A stretch of 64,000 nucleotides of DNA from Trichoplax adhaerens (lineage: Eukaryota > Placozoa > Uniplacotomia > Trichoplacea > Trichoplacidae): contig NW_002060947.1 in NCBI RefSeq assembly GCF_000150275.1, positions 4,895,752 to 4,959,751 on the forward strand. The letters are read 5' to 3'. This document shows positions 1 to 13,900 of this stretch, in pieces. The notes under the pieces were generated by a model. The model had not been told where the DNA came from. It saw only the letters and a program-made list of their open reading frames with translations, and did no database searches. Position numbers and translations under genes: made by a program. The stretch's first letter is position 1. Each line of letters starts with the position of its first letter.

Positions 1-316
1 CGTAAATACTATTGTTTCATTATGTTGCAGTAGATAAAATTAGCTTTTGATTCATTATCAGGTTTCAACGTTAACATTACTCACTAGGATGTCTTTGCTA
101 TTGTAAAAGAGTATACAAATGCGATAAATCGTATAATAAAATTAGCTCTTATGATTGGTGTTTAACGTAAGATACGAGGCGTCTAAGTCTTTTTGAGTCT
201 ACTAGTATAGGAAAAGTGTTCATGAAAGAGTACATACTGCTCCCTGATACATGGTTCAATGAATCGACTGATTAATCGTGCATTATGTTATCTTGTTGCA
301 AAGCTGTTTTGTAACA
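1..316 (+). repeat. Interspersed repeat family R1, copy A (left end probably off the window)
   Basis: The stretch from about 115 to 316 matches two other places in the window, 27958-28382 on the same strand and 5934-6568 on the opposite strand. Shared landmarks are ATACGAGGCGTC (172-183), a GTTATCTTGTTGCAAAGCTG block near 287-306, and the same order of words between them. Weaker similarity continues back toward base 1, so the copy may run off the left edge. It lies just upstream of the first LRR exon seen in the LGR gene, inside an intron or 5' flank. No long reading frame is present, so it looks like a non-autonomous element. Confidence 0.75.
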
Positions 317-361
317 AATATCCATAATTATTTTCTAAATAAAGGTTACTTTTTTTCTTAG

Positions 362-3300
362 AAATATTGCTGGAAATGACCTTCATGACATTCCAGTCGA
401 TTATTTCAGATTGAATTTATTTCTGCGATCCATGTGAGGATAGCTCGTTACTTAATTGACGGATATTTACAATTCATAATCTTACTTGTGTCATCTTTCA
501 CATAATGTTATACTTCATAAAGCAGTTGTAACTTATTAAATCTATAATTTCTTTTCGCGTAATCTTGCACCGATTCATCTCTTATTCCGAAATTTTAGTG
601 ATATCAGCTACAATCCATTAACCTTAGAGAAAATAGTCCAAATCGTTCAAGCATTATTCATCTCGCAAGACTGTCTCGAAAATTCGCAATTATTCCAATG
701 CGGATACTCTATGTAATGTTTCGTTATTATTACATTCATAGCAGAATTTTACAGATCAAAAATATTTTAAATCAACCTTGTCTTTCAACTGTAGCAAACT
801 TGCCGGCATCAATCTTACAATGATTCCAAATTCCATTTTTTCACACATTAATGGCTACATTTCAGAATTGTAAGTATGTCTTCAAGCCCTATATTTGTAC
901 GTATTTCACTGACCAGTTGAAACTATAATGATTAGTGCGATAATTTTCTGGGTAGTATCATTTTTGCAATTAAAATCGAAGAAAGTTCTTTACAACATTT
1001 TACGTGATAGAGAATATACCGCAGCTGGTTCGATATGTTATTTGATGTATTATAAACAATCCAGATAGTGAGATTATTAAAATAAAATTTAAAATGCTAC
1101 AATTTACAAGTCATAAAAGTATATCATCGTGATCTCCAATAGAATGGATTTATGGCTTTATGTTAGTTTTAAGATTAGAGTAATCTTCGTAAATGCAATT
1201 AGGTAAATTAATTATGGCTACATCGATGAAATTAAGACAAAAAATTATTGTTAAACTCTATGAATAGATTATTTGTGATAATTTAATTGATGGATAGAAA
1301 TATTATTATCTACATTAGGAACCTTAACGACAATAATTTAACCTCTATGGATGGATCGGATATCTTCCAAAACTATGATGATAACCTAAAAGAACTGTAA
1401 TAATAAGTTTGAAATAGATTAAAGTTCTTATCCTCTAATAGTATTTCATGAGAACTTTTAAAATTTTTTAATTTTGCAAGACAACTAGCTAACAATAATA
1501 TCAAGAATTTTACGAATTATAAGCGTGTGGAATTTCGAAGTTTGCATACTTTGTAAGATTTTCTAAAATGAATAGGTTTAAATTGTAACTAAAGCTACAA
1601 AAATACAACTTTTGCAATGCTTGTTTATTTATTAATAATTTAATCCATTTAATTGATAAGCATTGATCTAAAATATGCATAAGGTGTCCTATATACGCGT
1701 ATATTTTATTTTATTATATTACTTCACTAATTTTATTAACTCATTTGAAATGTTAATTAACTATTATTTGATCTTTTCATAGGAATATTTCCGATAATTT
1801 GATAACAACCGATCTGTTAATGGAAGTTTTATCAATTTGCCCAAATTTAAACCAACTGTAAATCTATTAAGATATATCTTTAAAATTTAAATAATACGCT
1901 CAGAGTGATACCTTATTTGAAAGATTCTTATAAAAACCGCAAATATTGACTTTTAACTGATTTCGTTATGTTGATAATATTCTAGTTACGTCAGTAATAA
2001 TAATATTAGAACGTTAAAGGATCGATTTTTTGAACAAGTACCACATTTGCAATTATTGTAAGTCATAAATTAAAACTTGTTATGCTTGATTTGCTTCAAT
2101 TATTATGGCAAAAGTTTGTTAATATTTGCAATAACGTACAGTAGCTGGCATCCTCATTGCTATTTTATTAAATTAATGATTAATTTTTATAGATCTATCG
2201 CAAACAATCCCTTACTAAATATTTCATCGGAATCGTTTTTTGGTCCAGCTCAACTCAGTAGCATGTAAGGCAAAGTACTCACTTTGGCTATATTTCCTTT
2301 AAATTTAGAAAATTTAACCAATGATATATTATTTCGAAAGATTTACGATAATTCAAAAGGCAACAGCTTAAGATTAGAAGGCAGCAAAAGTAAAATTTTT
2401 CGGCTGAGTACCCTATAATATAAACTGACTGACATATGTGTTATAGTAATCAATACCACAGTTCGATATTCGTATTATTACTACAAACGAATGATACCGC
2501 TTTAAGGTTGCATTTATTCTTAGACAGAATATGATTACAGTATCATGAATTTAAAGACCACAAATATGAGTAAAGTATACTCGTATACTGTTATTCTGAA
2601 GGCATATTCGATCTTCTAAAAGAATTACATAATTTTATTTATAACGGAAATAATATTACATCATAGATTGAGGTAGACCATTAAAAGTCTCGTCTTACGT
2701 GATGATAATAAATGAACTTATGAATTTTTAATTGCTAGATTTTGTAATATTGATATCTATTTAAGAGCAGTGAATTGATGATTGGCTTTATATCATTTAT
2801 GCATTAATTGTTTAGTACCGAACTTCCTTTCACTATCCTTGACTGTCAATAGCCCGAATTTTCTTAGTTTAACTGCATATTATTATTATGTGGCATAAAT
2901 CAGCATAGATTTCTTATAATATTGTTTTCATTGGGTACTTTAATACGAGCCAATCCGATATGCTCTGTCGGCTTAAAGCTAACTAATTCTAAGGGTGTTA
3001 ATTGAGTACAAATACGGTACTATTTCTGCAATTTCTTTATTAAGTACGCCTAAATGATATTTTCTTCGTACCAACTTTCAATTTCTTTGTAGATTTACAG
3101 ATTTCACTGATCGATAACAATTTATTATTCACATTTTATGCTAATAGATTTTCTACCAGGGATTATCTTTGCTGCATTGTACCTGCGAAAGTTACACATT
3201 GTATACCATTACCTGATCAAGATTCTCTATCGACATGCAATAATATCTTACCTCATTTTACTTTGCAATTATTCGTTTGGATTATTGGTATTGCAGCATT

Positions 3301-4333
3301 AATTGGTAGTATTATGGTCCTGATACGTAATCATTGCTTTTATAGCAATCGCAGTAACCGAAAACGTGTTCCCGTTTTGTTAATATCAAATCTAGCGGTA
3401 GTCGATTTACTTATGGCATTATACTTATTAATAATCGCTATTGCTGATCAGTATTACCGGGGATTTTATGGCTCACGAACAGAAAAGTGGTTAACTAGTA
3501 TTCCGTGCTACTTTGCTTGTTTCTTAGTATCATTATCAAGTTTAATGTCAGTTTACACCATCGGTTTCATTTGTCTTGATCGTTATATTCATATTGGTGT
3601 GCCATTCGCTCAAAAATTTTTAACAATGCAAACAGCTCAAATAGCTTTAGGTATCGGCTGGCTATTTAGCATTATATTTGTCATTATTCCAGTTGCTAAC
3701 AGTGTGGGCAAGTACGGTGATCAACGCATTTATAAATACAGCAGTGTGTGTGTACCAAGTAATGTAGAGAATTTAAACTATCGGAAATGGTTAGCAACAT
3801 TCACTTTGTTAACCTTAATCATATGGATTATGACTGCTACCATTTATATTTTGTTCTTGATATCATTGAAAACTTCCAGAAAGTTATCTAATCGGAATAT
3901 TGATCGAGGAGAGAAACGTTTAACATTGCGAATTTTATTAATTGTAGTAACAAATTTTTCATCATGGATGCCATATTATATCTTAATAGTTCAATTTCTT
4001 TGGACCGGATGGTTTAATATTTATGCATTACAATTTATTGCTATCTTTGCATTACCTCTTAACGCGGCACTGAACCCATACCTATATACATTTACTAATC
4101 CAGCTGTGACATACTGCTATCCTTGGCTACAATCTAAATTTAGGCGATTTCTACGACCATTAGTTACCGCTATAGGCCATATTTTTTCACGTAATCATAA
4201 ATCTAAAATGTCATCAAGCACAGAAGTTAAATTATCGTCAAAGGTAATTTTTCAATCTTCCGGCATCTATCAAACCAATCAGATAGAAACTACCACTACT
4301 TTTACGACTGCAACTGTAGCTAATGATTTATAG
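362..4333 (+). CDS. Leucine-rich-repeat GPCR (LGR, relaxin/glycoprotein-hormone receptor type), 5' part missing
   Basis: A cell-surface receptor with LRR ectodomain and seven membrane helices. Short LRR exons are readable at 362-433 (AGNDLHDIP), 599-712, 795-869, 1319-1396 (LNDNNLTSM), 1783-1857 (ISDNLITT) and 2193-2264 (ANNPLLNIS). Nearly all start with one spare base and end with two, so they join in frame, the exon-per-repeat design typical of LGR genes. The last exon (about 3101-4333, 410 aa) carries an LRR end, the cysteine-rich hinge (DYLCCIVP, then CNNIL), then seven hydrophobic helices with LDRY after helix 3 and NPYLY in helix 7, and a Ser/Thr-rich tail ending at 4333. The hinge resembles LGRs of the RXFP type more than rhodopsin-like peptide receptors. 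The splice from 2264 to the last exon is unresolved: the phases do not match, so a small exon or another donor is involved. The start codon and any LDLa or signal peptide lie upstream. The ligand cannot be inferred. Confidence 0.88.
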
Positions 4334-4419
4334 TTATATTAGTAAACTATAATAGCTAAATAGCAAAGAAAATTTATTTTGTAGCACACGATTACCCAAT
4401 AATCCAATGCATGCTATCA

Positions 4420-4425
4420 AATAAA
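4420..4425 (+). other. Polyadenylation signal AATAAA of the LGR gene
   Basis: A canonical AATAAA lies 87 bases after the LGR stop codon. A second AATAAA follows near 4533. Both positions are plausible for 3' end formation; no transcript supports either. Confidence 0.45.
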
Positions 4426-5250
4426 GCAGATTAATTTTATACTTTGCTTCGAATATCTGTATGCTAGTAGGACTCTCATGTATTCAATGTCTTTACTACT
4501 TATTGCTTGTTATATGTTAATGATATATAAATAATAAAATTCAACAGTTTATTCTTGACATAAGCTAAAAGTGAAGCATTCAGAGTTCGGTTAAGAAATG
4601 ATTTAAAGAATTGCTGCACTTAAATTAGGATGATTTCCAAAACTCTACTCAAATTTGTAGACCTTAGTCATATTAGAAAACACTAATCAATTATTTTAAA
4701 ATTATATAAGTGAATTATATCATAGTATGCAAGTTACAGATACTATAATGCGTAACTATGGTATGTTGAAATTACTAAACTCTACACACTATAATCGTCA
4801 TAGTGACCATCGTTGGACTCTCATGTAGCAATGTGCGTAATGTATAAAGTTATGATTACGATCTTAGTATAGCTTTATGGATTATTCTACATATAATTAA
4901 AACGACATTATATAGTTACGCATCTTGTATTGCATACAATAGCCATACTAATTTTTGTTGTTATTAGTTAACATTAAACCTTTCATAGCTGTGGCACTCT
5001 GATAAAGCTATGCATCATTTGATAATTGGGGTATTTTCTACGTAATATAATGCACGTCTTGATTACGATTACTTATTGTAACTATAACTCAAATATAGAT
5101 CGTATCTGTGCAGCAATATCATTATAGTTATATGCAGTAGGCCTACCGTGTATATAAATTGATAGACTTGTATAGCAATCTGGCGCGTAATTAGTACATT
5201 TCGGTTAGCATTACTAAATGTCCTTTCAGTTATTTTCTCGTATAGAGATA
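4426..5250. other. Intergenic AT-rich DNA, no gene seen
   Basis: Downstream flank of the LGR gene. Only short frames occur, with no splice-compatible exons or recognisable protein motif on either strand. Confidence 0.6.
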
Positions 5251-5254
5251 TATA

Positions 5255-5933
5255 ATGAATCATTCAATAGTTCCTCAAATGCGTATTGCCATAAAACATT
5301 TTAATCATTACTTTTACAGTAAATATAACCGTTTAATGTATCAATCATCAATTCTTCAATATAGACAAACTATCTATTGCTGTGAACAGAAAATTATCGA
5401 TAAGATATATTGCTATATAATGACGCTATCATCGTTTATGCTACACATACAACTGTGCGATATAATAAATATATCATCATCAATTTTTCAATACACACTG
5501 CTATAGAAAATTACCGATAAGACATGTTGCTATGTAATGACTCAATCATCATTTATGCTACACATAAAACTGTGCGATATAAGATATCATCATCAATTTT
5601 GCAATACACTTTGCTATCTAGTTTCGGAACCAGATCTTCCCTAATATGCTCTGCTGTATATAGTATTTCAATCATCGCTTGACTAATGCATACAACTAAA
5701 GTATATAGTGCCTCAGTCAACATTTCTCCAATGGATGTTGCTATGTAGTATCTCAATCATCACTTCTGTCGTCTATACTACTGTACAATAAATGTAGCTA
5801 TCTAGTGTCGCAGCTACAGTAATGATACCGTACTATATATAGTGTTTTAGTCTTCGATGATTTTTGAATTGATGCAGGGATATTGCACACATATAATGTT
5901 TCAATCATCACTCCTGCTACTTTTGAAGATACA
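5255..5933. repeat. Degenerate tandem repeat, best unit 117 bp
   Basis: The segment starting GAAAATTATCGATAAG at 5389 recurs at 5506 as GAAAATTACCGATAAG. The two units run side by side to about 5617 and share TTTATGCTACACATA and AACTGTGCGATATAA. Further right, to about 5930, the words CAATCATCA and TTGCTATGTAGT recur at irregular spacing, which looks like older, decayed units. The short frames here are by-products of the repeat, not genes. Confidence 0.7.
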
Positions 5934-6568
5934 TGCCACAAAATAGCTTTGCAACAAGATAACGTAATGTACGATCAATAAGTCAATTCCTTGAACCACA
6001 TATCAAGGAACGATATCCGCAATATCAGAAACACTTTTTGCTTTACTAGCAGACTACACAAAGACTTAGACGCCTCGTATTTTACGTTAAACACTAGTTG
6101 GAGAATCCACTTTATTACACTATATACTGCATTTATATACTACTCCTCAATAGTTCATGAGTCGTAGTTAATACAATTAACATTGGAATCATTTACTGAA
6201 TTAGGTATTAATTTTATTTTAGCTACTGCTCCCCTAATGCAGACAGCAGTATTTACAAACGTAGACATGTGATGACTAATACAGAATAGTCAGATTACGA
6301 TATGTCCTATCACGGACCATTTCCATGATAATTTACAATCTACCGTAAGTAAATTACAATCACAATGATTCGAACTGTAAGTAGATAATTTGCATTCCCT
6401 ATTATAACTATTAATTCAGTATGTGTATAAGTGTCACTGTCATAAAAAGTCAGTGCTATATTAAAACACAGTATATCCAAATTAGAAGTTAACTAAATAA
6501 GGATAGTCTAACAGGATTATCCTAACATAGATATTTCTACTCTAATACAGTATATAACACTGTAACAA
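5934..6568 (-). repeat. Interspersed repeat family R1, copy B (longest copy)
   Basis: Read on the minus strand, this copy matches 27958-28382 over both halves: the left half around CTAATTTGGATATACTGTG and the right half around ATACGAGGCGTC and TTATCTTGTTGCAAAGCT. It carries about 200 extra bases (roughly 6200-6410) that copy C lacks, so either C has a deletion or B an insertion. On the minus strand it opens with CAGTGTTATATACTG, and CAGTG is a common first word of hAT-type transposons. No transposase frame is present. Confidence 0.75.
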
Positions 6569-7954
6569 TACAGTATACGTATAATTTATCAATCATCAAC
6601 TCTCAATTCCTTTATAGAGTATAATATTATATATGCGCAATAGCAATCATCTCGACTCTGATACGTTTAACTATTTATTGTAGCAAATTCAGCGCTTCTC
6701 TTATTGATACGCTATCATTGTCGCATTTTATGATTATTCTTAATTCGATATAGCTGTAGCTGTTCCCTACATTATATTGCAGTCATCTTATTCCGTATGA
6801 ATAATTAACCAATTATAATTGTTAGTAATCTTCTTATTAAGCTGGATTAATTTTCGAAAAGTAGCCAGAGATTGAACGTTGCTTACTTTGTGCGCTCTCT
6901 ATTTATCCATGTATTCGTACTACAGGATCATATTCAATCTATTATTATTAGTATTATTGGAACGATTCATAATATAATTGTAATGGAAAGTGTAAAGACT
7001 AATCAGAATCTGTATGTTCTTGAAACTGCAAGCTGTAAAATCACCTCAATTTTATTCTCTAAGCTGTTCATAGACAGTAGATATTTATGATTAAAAATAT
7101 ATGCCCCGTTTTCATATTTATCGTGAAAGCGTGCGAACGCATGAAGTTTATGTTGTTACAATGTATAAATTTATTATTATCGTTATTAATTTTATACATA
7201 CATATATACAAAACCAGCTTGATGTTACTGCAAATAAGCGCCATATAACCTTGTACACCATGGATACGAAAATGCTGCTATGTCAAAAACAGCTAATAAA
7301 GTTACAACAACCTTTAGAATGTTCATACCATTTACGTGCTTTGAATAAAATAATGAAACGGATGTATATTTTTAAGAAAGTCTTACTACAAATCTTATAT
7401 TTAAAATATTACAAAAATTAAACTAATTACATTATCTTTACAATAGAAACATCTATCCTGCATATCAAAAATACTGCATGAAACCGGGTAATAAGATTAC
7501 ATATGTATGAATATAGAGTGAGACCCTATATTACGATATGTGTATTATATATATATACAATTTAAATATCTTGTATGAAAATAGGAAAATATTTTTCACT
7601 TTATACCGTGTAATTTGATGCATATTATGATGCCGTCACTACTTATAAGAAAGTAATATTGCTAATAAACTTAAAAAGCAAACAATAATTATATTGTTCA
7701 CAATGTATTAGCAATACAATTGATAATGTAGACGATGTTCAAATTTTTCTAATAACAGTTATGACTTGCGTTTGAAATGTAATATCGTGTTGAAAGATAT
7801 ATTTTGTCGATATAAAAATTAAAGTACTGTTTTTTTAGTATCGTCTACAATAGCCGTTGGATGGATGTTAACCGTAGCTAAAAATATCTATTTGTTATCA
7901 AGAATTATATTTCACTAATAAGATAACGAATACAAAGTATGAAAAAATTGTTAC
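6569..7954. other. Intergenic DNA between the repeat and the cadherin 3' end
   Basis: Contains frames of 72 and 106 codons on the plus strand (6872-7090 and 7101-7421). They have AT-driven amino acid composition (many I, Y, K), no domain, and no flanking splice pattern. The right end will include the 3' UTR of the minus-strand cadherin gene. I see no further gene. Confidence 0.55.
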
Positions 7955-10900
7955 TTATACGTTGATAGCATCAGCTGACTCAGGCATTGATGGTGTTCGT
8001 TGTGATGATCTCATGCTAGTCATTTCCATTTGTACAGGATTTGGACGGAAACTGTTGCTATGCTGCCGATGGTGGATATGACGATCCTTCATGTTATCGA
8101 CTGGATTAACAGTGGTTTGCATGCGGGATTTATCTTTATTATACGTGCTCATTACTGACGTCTTCGGTTTTGATCTCGAACAATCTGTGGCATTAATACC
8201 GTTTACATTACGTGACAGTCGAGAGTTTGAGTACTGATTACGATCAACTCTTGAAGGAATTGAGGAAAAAGTATCATCTTTACTATCAAAGTTGTCTTCA
8301 AGGCATGATTCATTACTTTCATAATAAGGTTGATTATATCCAGCTGAACTATACATGCCTTTAGGATAATTTCCATCATGCCTAGTGATCATAGATTGAT
8401 CTGAATCAATGTCACTATGGCTATGAACTGAAGGATTTCCAAGTCCCATAGTCGATGATGCTCTATTGGAATTATTATTATGCGAGATTGAATCCAATGA
8501 ATGACCGTAATATTCGTTACTTGGATTAATTGATGAATGATTGGATGCTTCTGATAATTCTTCATCACTGTCTTTAAAATGTTGTTCAGTTAAAGGTTGA
8601 TTTCTAATTGAATTACTTAACCTATTCGATGTGGGACGATAGTTTTTGTGATAGCTAGAACGATGTGGATGCATATGATCTTGGTGTTGCATTGATAGTG
8701 GCCGATGATGATTGTTAATATCGCGACTACTATCCGTTATAATTCCGCTTAGGTCTATTTGACTATCCATTGTCGATATCGGTGATGCTATATTAGTCGA
8801 TGATGGAGGTAAAGGTGACATCATATGTGAAAGATTATTTGAATGAATCAGTGATTGATAGGCATCCGAGTTGTAATTTATCCTTGGAGGATTAGGGCTA
8901 CTCGATTCAGTCTTTGGAGACTTTTTATCTTTTAAACTTAACTTATGACCGCCTTTGAGATCAATATCTTCGATATTGTCCGTATCAGTTTTTGTTGAAG
9001 CGATATCGTCCACTATATCCTTAACTGAATTATAATTAGGTTCAAATTTGCTGGGGTTAAAATCACCCTGCAATAACTCTTTCTTGCTAATCATGTCATT
9101 AGTGTATTCATAATGCCATTTTCGTGGTTTTGTAGTTGACTTTATTGATGTGCCACCATCGTCGTCATAATCATTTTCTTCTAAACTATCAATAGCTAGG
9201 CTTGTCGTGCTAAAATCTAAATCTTGACCATCAAATTCACCACCTCCTTCAATAGTAAAATTATGAGTACTTCCAAGGTGTGGCAAACAACTTCTTAAAT
9301 CAGCATCGGAATTATTTAATATTTGCCTACCAATATCTTCCAAATAATTAGGATTATTACCTAAAGGTAAGTTGATGTTATCTTGGCTATGATAGACTGT
9401 GTTTAAATCAGCAGGCAAACTTCGATGCATATCTGGTAAGCCGGTTTCTTCATCATAATCGGGTTCATTATCGATATCATGCAAGTGGCTTTCAGATGAA
9501 CCTCGACCACTTGAAGATGAATCATTATTATAGCTTGCTCTATGTACTTGTGTTAATCCTCTTTCCAGTTGGCTACAATCAGAGCCATCTTGTGCAGCAG
9601 TATTATCGTGTCCTCGTAGATTCTGAGGACTATAGTTACTACTTTGAATCCCCTGATTATCGATGACGTTTGTGAAAGGTCCTTGAAGTGACTGATTCTT
9701 TCTTTTATTCCAATATTTTACTTTAATAACGATAAGCACAATAATTAGCATTGATACCAATAGGGCTACTCCTAAAGCTATGATAATGATTAATGTCTCT
9801 TGAGACATATTTGTCGGACACTTGATACACGTAGCATTTATCTGGATGTCTACTTTTGTGATATCATAAATTGTTGAATTAAAACTTGGTCCAGCTCTAA
9901 TGTACATGCGCTGGTCACTTTGTGGATATTCTCCAGTTCGATTCAGTATAATTTGTCCAGAAGTAGAATTTAGCAAGTAACCGATACGGTCACTTGTTGG
10001 CATAAAAAAATAATAAATTTCACTACCTCGACCAGCATCGAAGTCATGAGCAATTACTTTTCCCACGATATCTCCATTTGAAAAATTAGATAGCACATGA
10101 AATAGATACGATGACTGTTCAAATTTGGGTGGAAATTCATTTTCTCCTGTAATTGTAACAATGACTGGCACAATCGCTCGATTAGGTGGAACGTAATTAT
10201 CTTCAGCTTCAACTTGGAAGTAATATTTTTCTTGTTTTTCTGTATCTACTTCTTTTGCTAGTGCAATAATACCGGTTAATGAATGAATTTGAAAATAAGT
10301 GTCATCTGATGGATGTGATGGATTGGCGATCAATTTATAGGTTATTTTATCCGCAGTAGAACTATTGGCATCGATAGTCATCACCGTTGATCCAATTCGG
10401 CTATTTTCCGCAATACTTCCAAAATATTGTTGTTGACTAAATCTTGGTGCTTGTGGGCTTTTAGATATCGTGATGGTCACTAATGTTGTACTGTTTCTTG
10501 TACCAATAGCTGCGCCATCGCTAGCTAATATTGTTAAATTATAGACACCAATATCTTGCTGATTTAGGATTCGACTAACAGTAACAATTCCTGTCGTTGG
10601 TTGTATTTGAAAGAGTTTTTTGTTATTACCAGAGATAATAGAATACTTAACTTGACCATTTGCTCCGTGATCTTGATCATTGGCATGCAATTTAATAACA
10701 ATGTCAGTCTTGTTAGCATCTAAGGTAACCAGTGCTTGATATTGGCTAACATTAAATTTTGGAGCGTGGCTATTTGCGTCATCCAAATAAATTTCAGCTG
10801 TAACATAACCTGATTGTGGTACTGTACCTTGATCTCGTGCTTGTAAGGTTAGTACAAATAAGCGGTCGTTTTGACCGTTAACATTTAACCGTTTTATATT

Positions 10901-13900
10901 TTTAATTATACCTGATATATTATTCATTTCAAATAATCCATAATTATTACCAGAAATAATGCTATATGTGATAATAGAATTACGCCGTGAACGATCTAGA
11001 TCAGTAGCATGAACTTGTAATATTTCAGTTCCAATAGGTACATTTTCTGGTACATGTTGTATGTATTTATTTTTATCAAACACAGGTGCTTTATCATTGA
11101 CATCAGTAATTTGTATACGAACAGGCACTAATGCAATTAATTGAGGAAAGCCATTATCACGTGCTGTAATTACTAATTGGATGATTGGCATGTTAGGATT
11201 ATATTCAATAGTTCGATCGGTATAAATCGTTCCTGTTGTTGAATTAATATAAAATTGATTTGTAGACGTGATTTCAATGGAGTAAACTATTCTGCTATTG
11301 TCACCAGAATCTTGATCGGTAGCATGGACAGTTACAACAGGCTGATGAGGTGGTGAAAATTCTTGTAAAGTTGCTTCATAAGTTGGTTTATCAAACACTG
11401 GTGCATTATCATTGTAATCCAAAACATTAACAATGAGTATTGTTTGCGCTTTCTGTATTTGATCCGTTGCTTGTACAATAAGTTCATAGCTGGTAATTCT
11501 TTCGTAATCTAAGCGTCTGGCTAAAGTTATTAAGCCGCGAAATGAATCGATGCTAAACGTATCATTACCATTGCCATTCGGCTTAAAGCTATAAGTTATA
11601 TTGGATCGTACATCAGAGTCCGACGCTGTGACAAGGGTAATAATAGTTCCAACTTGTGTATTTTCAGAGATGTTGACTGGTGGAACATAATGAAATAATG
11701 GTGGACTATCATTCATATCAATCACGGAAATCCTAACTGAACAGGTACTGTAGAGCGTTGTATCGTTATAGTCATAAGCTTTTACAATTAAATCGAACGA
11801 TGGATATTTTTCGTAATCTAAATTTTTCATCGTATATAACTGGCCACTACGTTCAGAAATGCCAAACGTCTGACCTAAATTCCCAGCAACGATCTCGTAA
11901 CGGATTAAAGCAAATTCATTAGAATCACGATCAGTGGCGACTATCGGATAAATAGCCATACCGGCTCGTGTAGATTCATCGATAGTTAAATGATAATACT
12001 CATGCTTAAATCGTGGCCGATTATCGTTAACATCGGTTAAATTAATTTGCAAGGTTAGATACCCATTAACAATGGATGGCGAATTAATACTAGCCACAAT
12101 AATTAAATTAAAAGATTTGTTAATTTCATAATCAAGTTGCTTGCTATCAGCAACCGTAACATCCCCTGTAATAGCATTAATTGCAAACGCATTACCAGTA
12201 TTGCCACTAGTAATACTATACGTTACGCTATTGCTGTTCACATTACTAGTTTGAACTTTAGTGATAAAAGTACTGCTTGGAGAATTTTCTGGTACAGTTG
12301 TGCTTATAACGTTGGGATTAAATTGTGGTTTGTTAAGTGCAAAATTGCCAACATTAACTTCAACGTAGCCTGTACCACGTAGTGCAGGATTACCGTGATC
12401 GGTTGCAATTAATCTTAACGTATATCGATAATTAGGCCTATCACCAAGTGAAGCAATAGTTTTAATAACTCCAGTGGATGAATTAATTGAAAATCTTGAA
12501 GTTGATACATCAAATGAGTAACTAATTTGACCATTCGAACCAAAATCATTGTCAATTGCCTGTACGCTTATAATGGAAGTTTGTGGGCTAGTTGATGACG
12601 AAATGTTAACCACATAAGGAACTTGAGTAAAGGTAGGTATAACGTCGTTAATATCAGTAACTCTGACATCAACACTAACTATTGCTGTTCGAATTCCAAA
12701 TGGTGACATATCGCTAGCATTGACCAGAAAATTATAGCTAAATCGTGAAAAAACATAAAATGCAGATATGAGTCAACGCTTAACATATAAAGCAAATATA
12801 TAGAATTAAAATAAGACTAAAGTGATCTCTGTTGACTGTCGACCTAATACTAATGTTTCATACTAAAGACCATTTTTACATCAGAAAATTTTCCTTCTTA
12901 TATAATTCTAATCCTATCATATCGTATTAGCGTTATAGGTCATAAAGTGAAATTACAGTGCAGATACTATTTTCTTTCTAAAAATTGGTCATTTACTCGT
13001 ATAAAGAATAAGTAGCAATTGCATAACAGACAGGTATCCTCAGATCACAGAGAAAGTTTCATTAAAGCTAAGAAAAGACTATTGTCTAGGTTTATCAATC
13101 ACGGCATATTATCTAGCTTACGAAGAACTATTTAATAGCTGACCATAAAATTTAAATATTTAAGTCGGGTAAGGTAGATAAAGAAAGTAAAAGAATTTAT
13201 TTCTATTTATGCTGGCTGACCTTGCTATAGTTTCTCGATCTAATCTTGCAGCGGTTGCAATGCGCCCAGTAACAGGATTAATGGTAAATGCTTTATGGAC
13301 ATTATCGGTACCAATAATTGAATAACGTATAATTTGGTTTGGTCCACTATCGGCATCGGTAGCGTAGACAGTGGTAACCGTTGTATTTATGGCTACGGAT
13401 TCAGCAATAGATGCGCTGTATCTTGTCTGATTAAATTTAGGATCATGGTCATTTTGATCAGTAACAATAACAGTAACTTTGGTTGTAGAATTTAGAGATG
13501 GACTACCGTTATCTTTAGCCATGACAGTTAATTGATACTGAGCGATACGTTCACGATTTAAAGATTTAGTTGTTGACAACTCGCCAGTTTGAGGATTGAT
13601 TAAAAAACTGTTATCCACATTACCAGATACGATACTATACGTAATTCGACTATTGCTATCTTTATCCTTATCGACGGCGATAATACGATCCACTTTTGTG
13701 GGTGGAAAATTTTCAGGAATATAAAAAGTATGGCTTTGATTGCTGAATTGCGGTGGATTATCATTAATATCTAAGACTGTGATAACAACTTGTGTTGAGC
13801 TATATTTCGACGGTAATGCATTATCATGAGCATCAACAGTCAAAATGTATTGTGGATGTTGTTCACGATCCAAATATTTTGCAGTTGTAATACGACCAGC

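Noticed and set aside
7101-7421. 106-codon plus-strand frame
   Set aside because: No domain or splice context; composition is dominated by I, Y, K and T as expected of AT-rich noncoding DNA.
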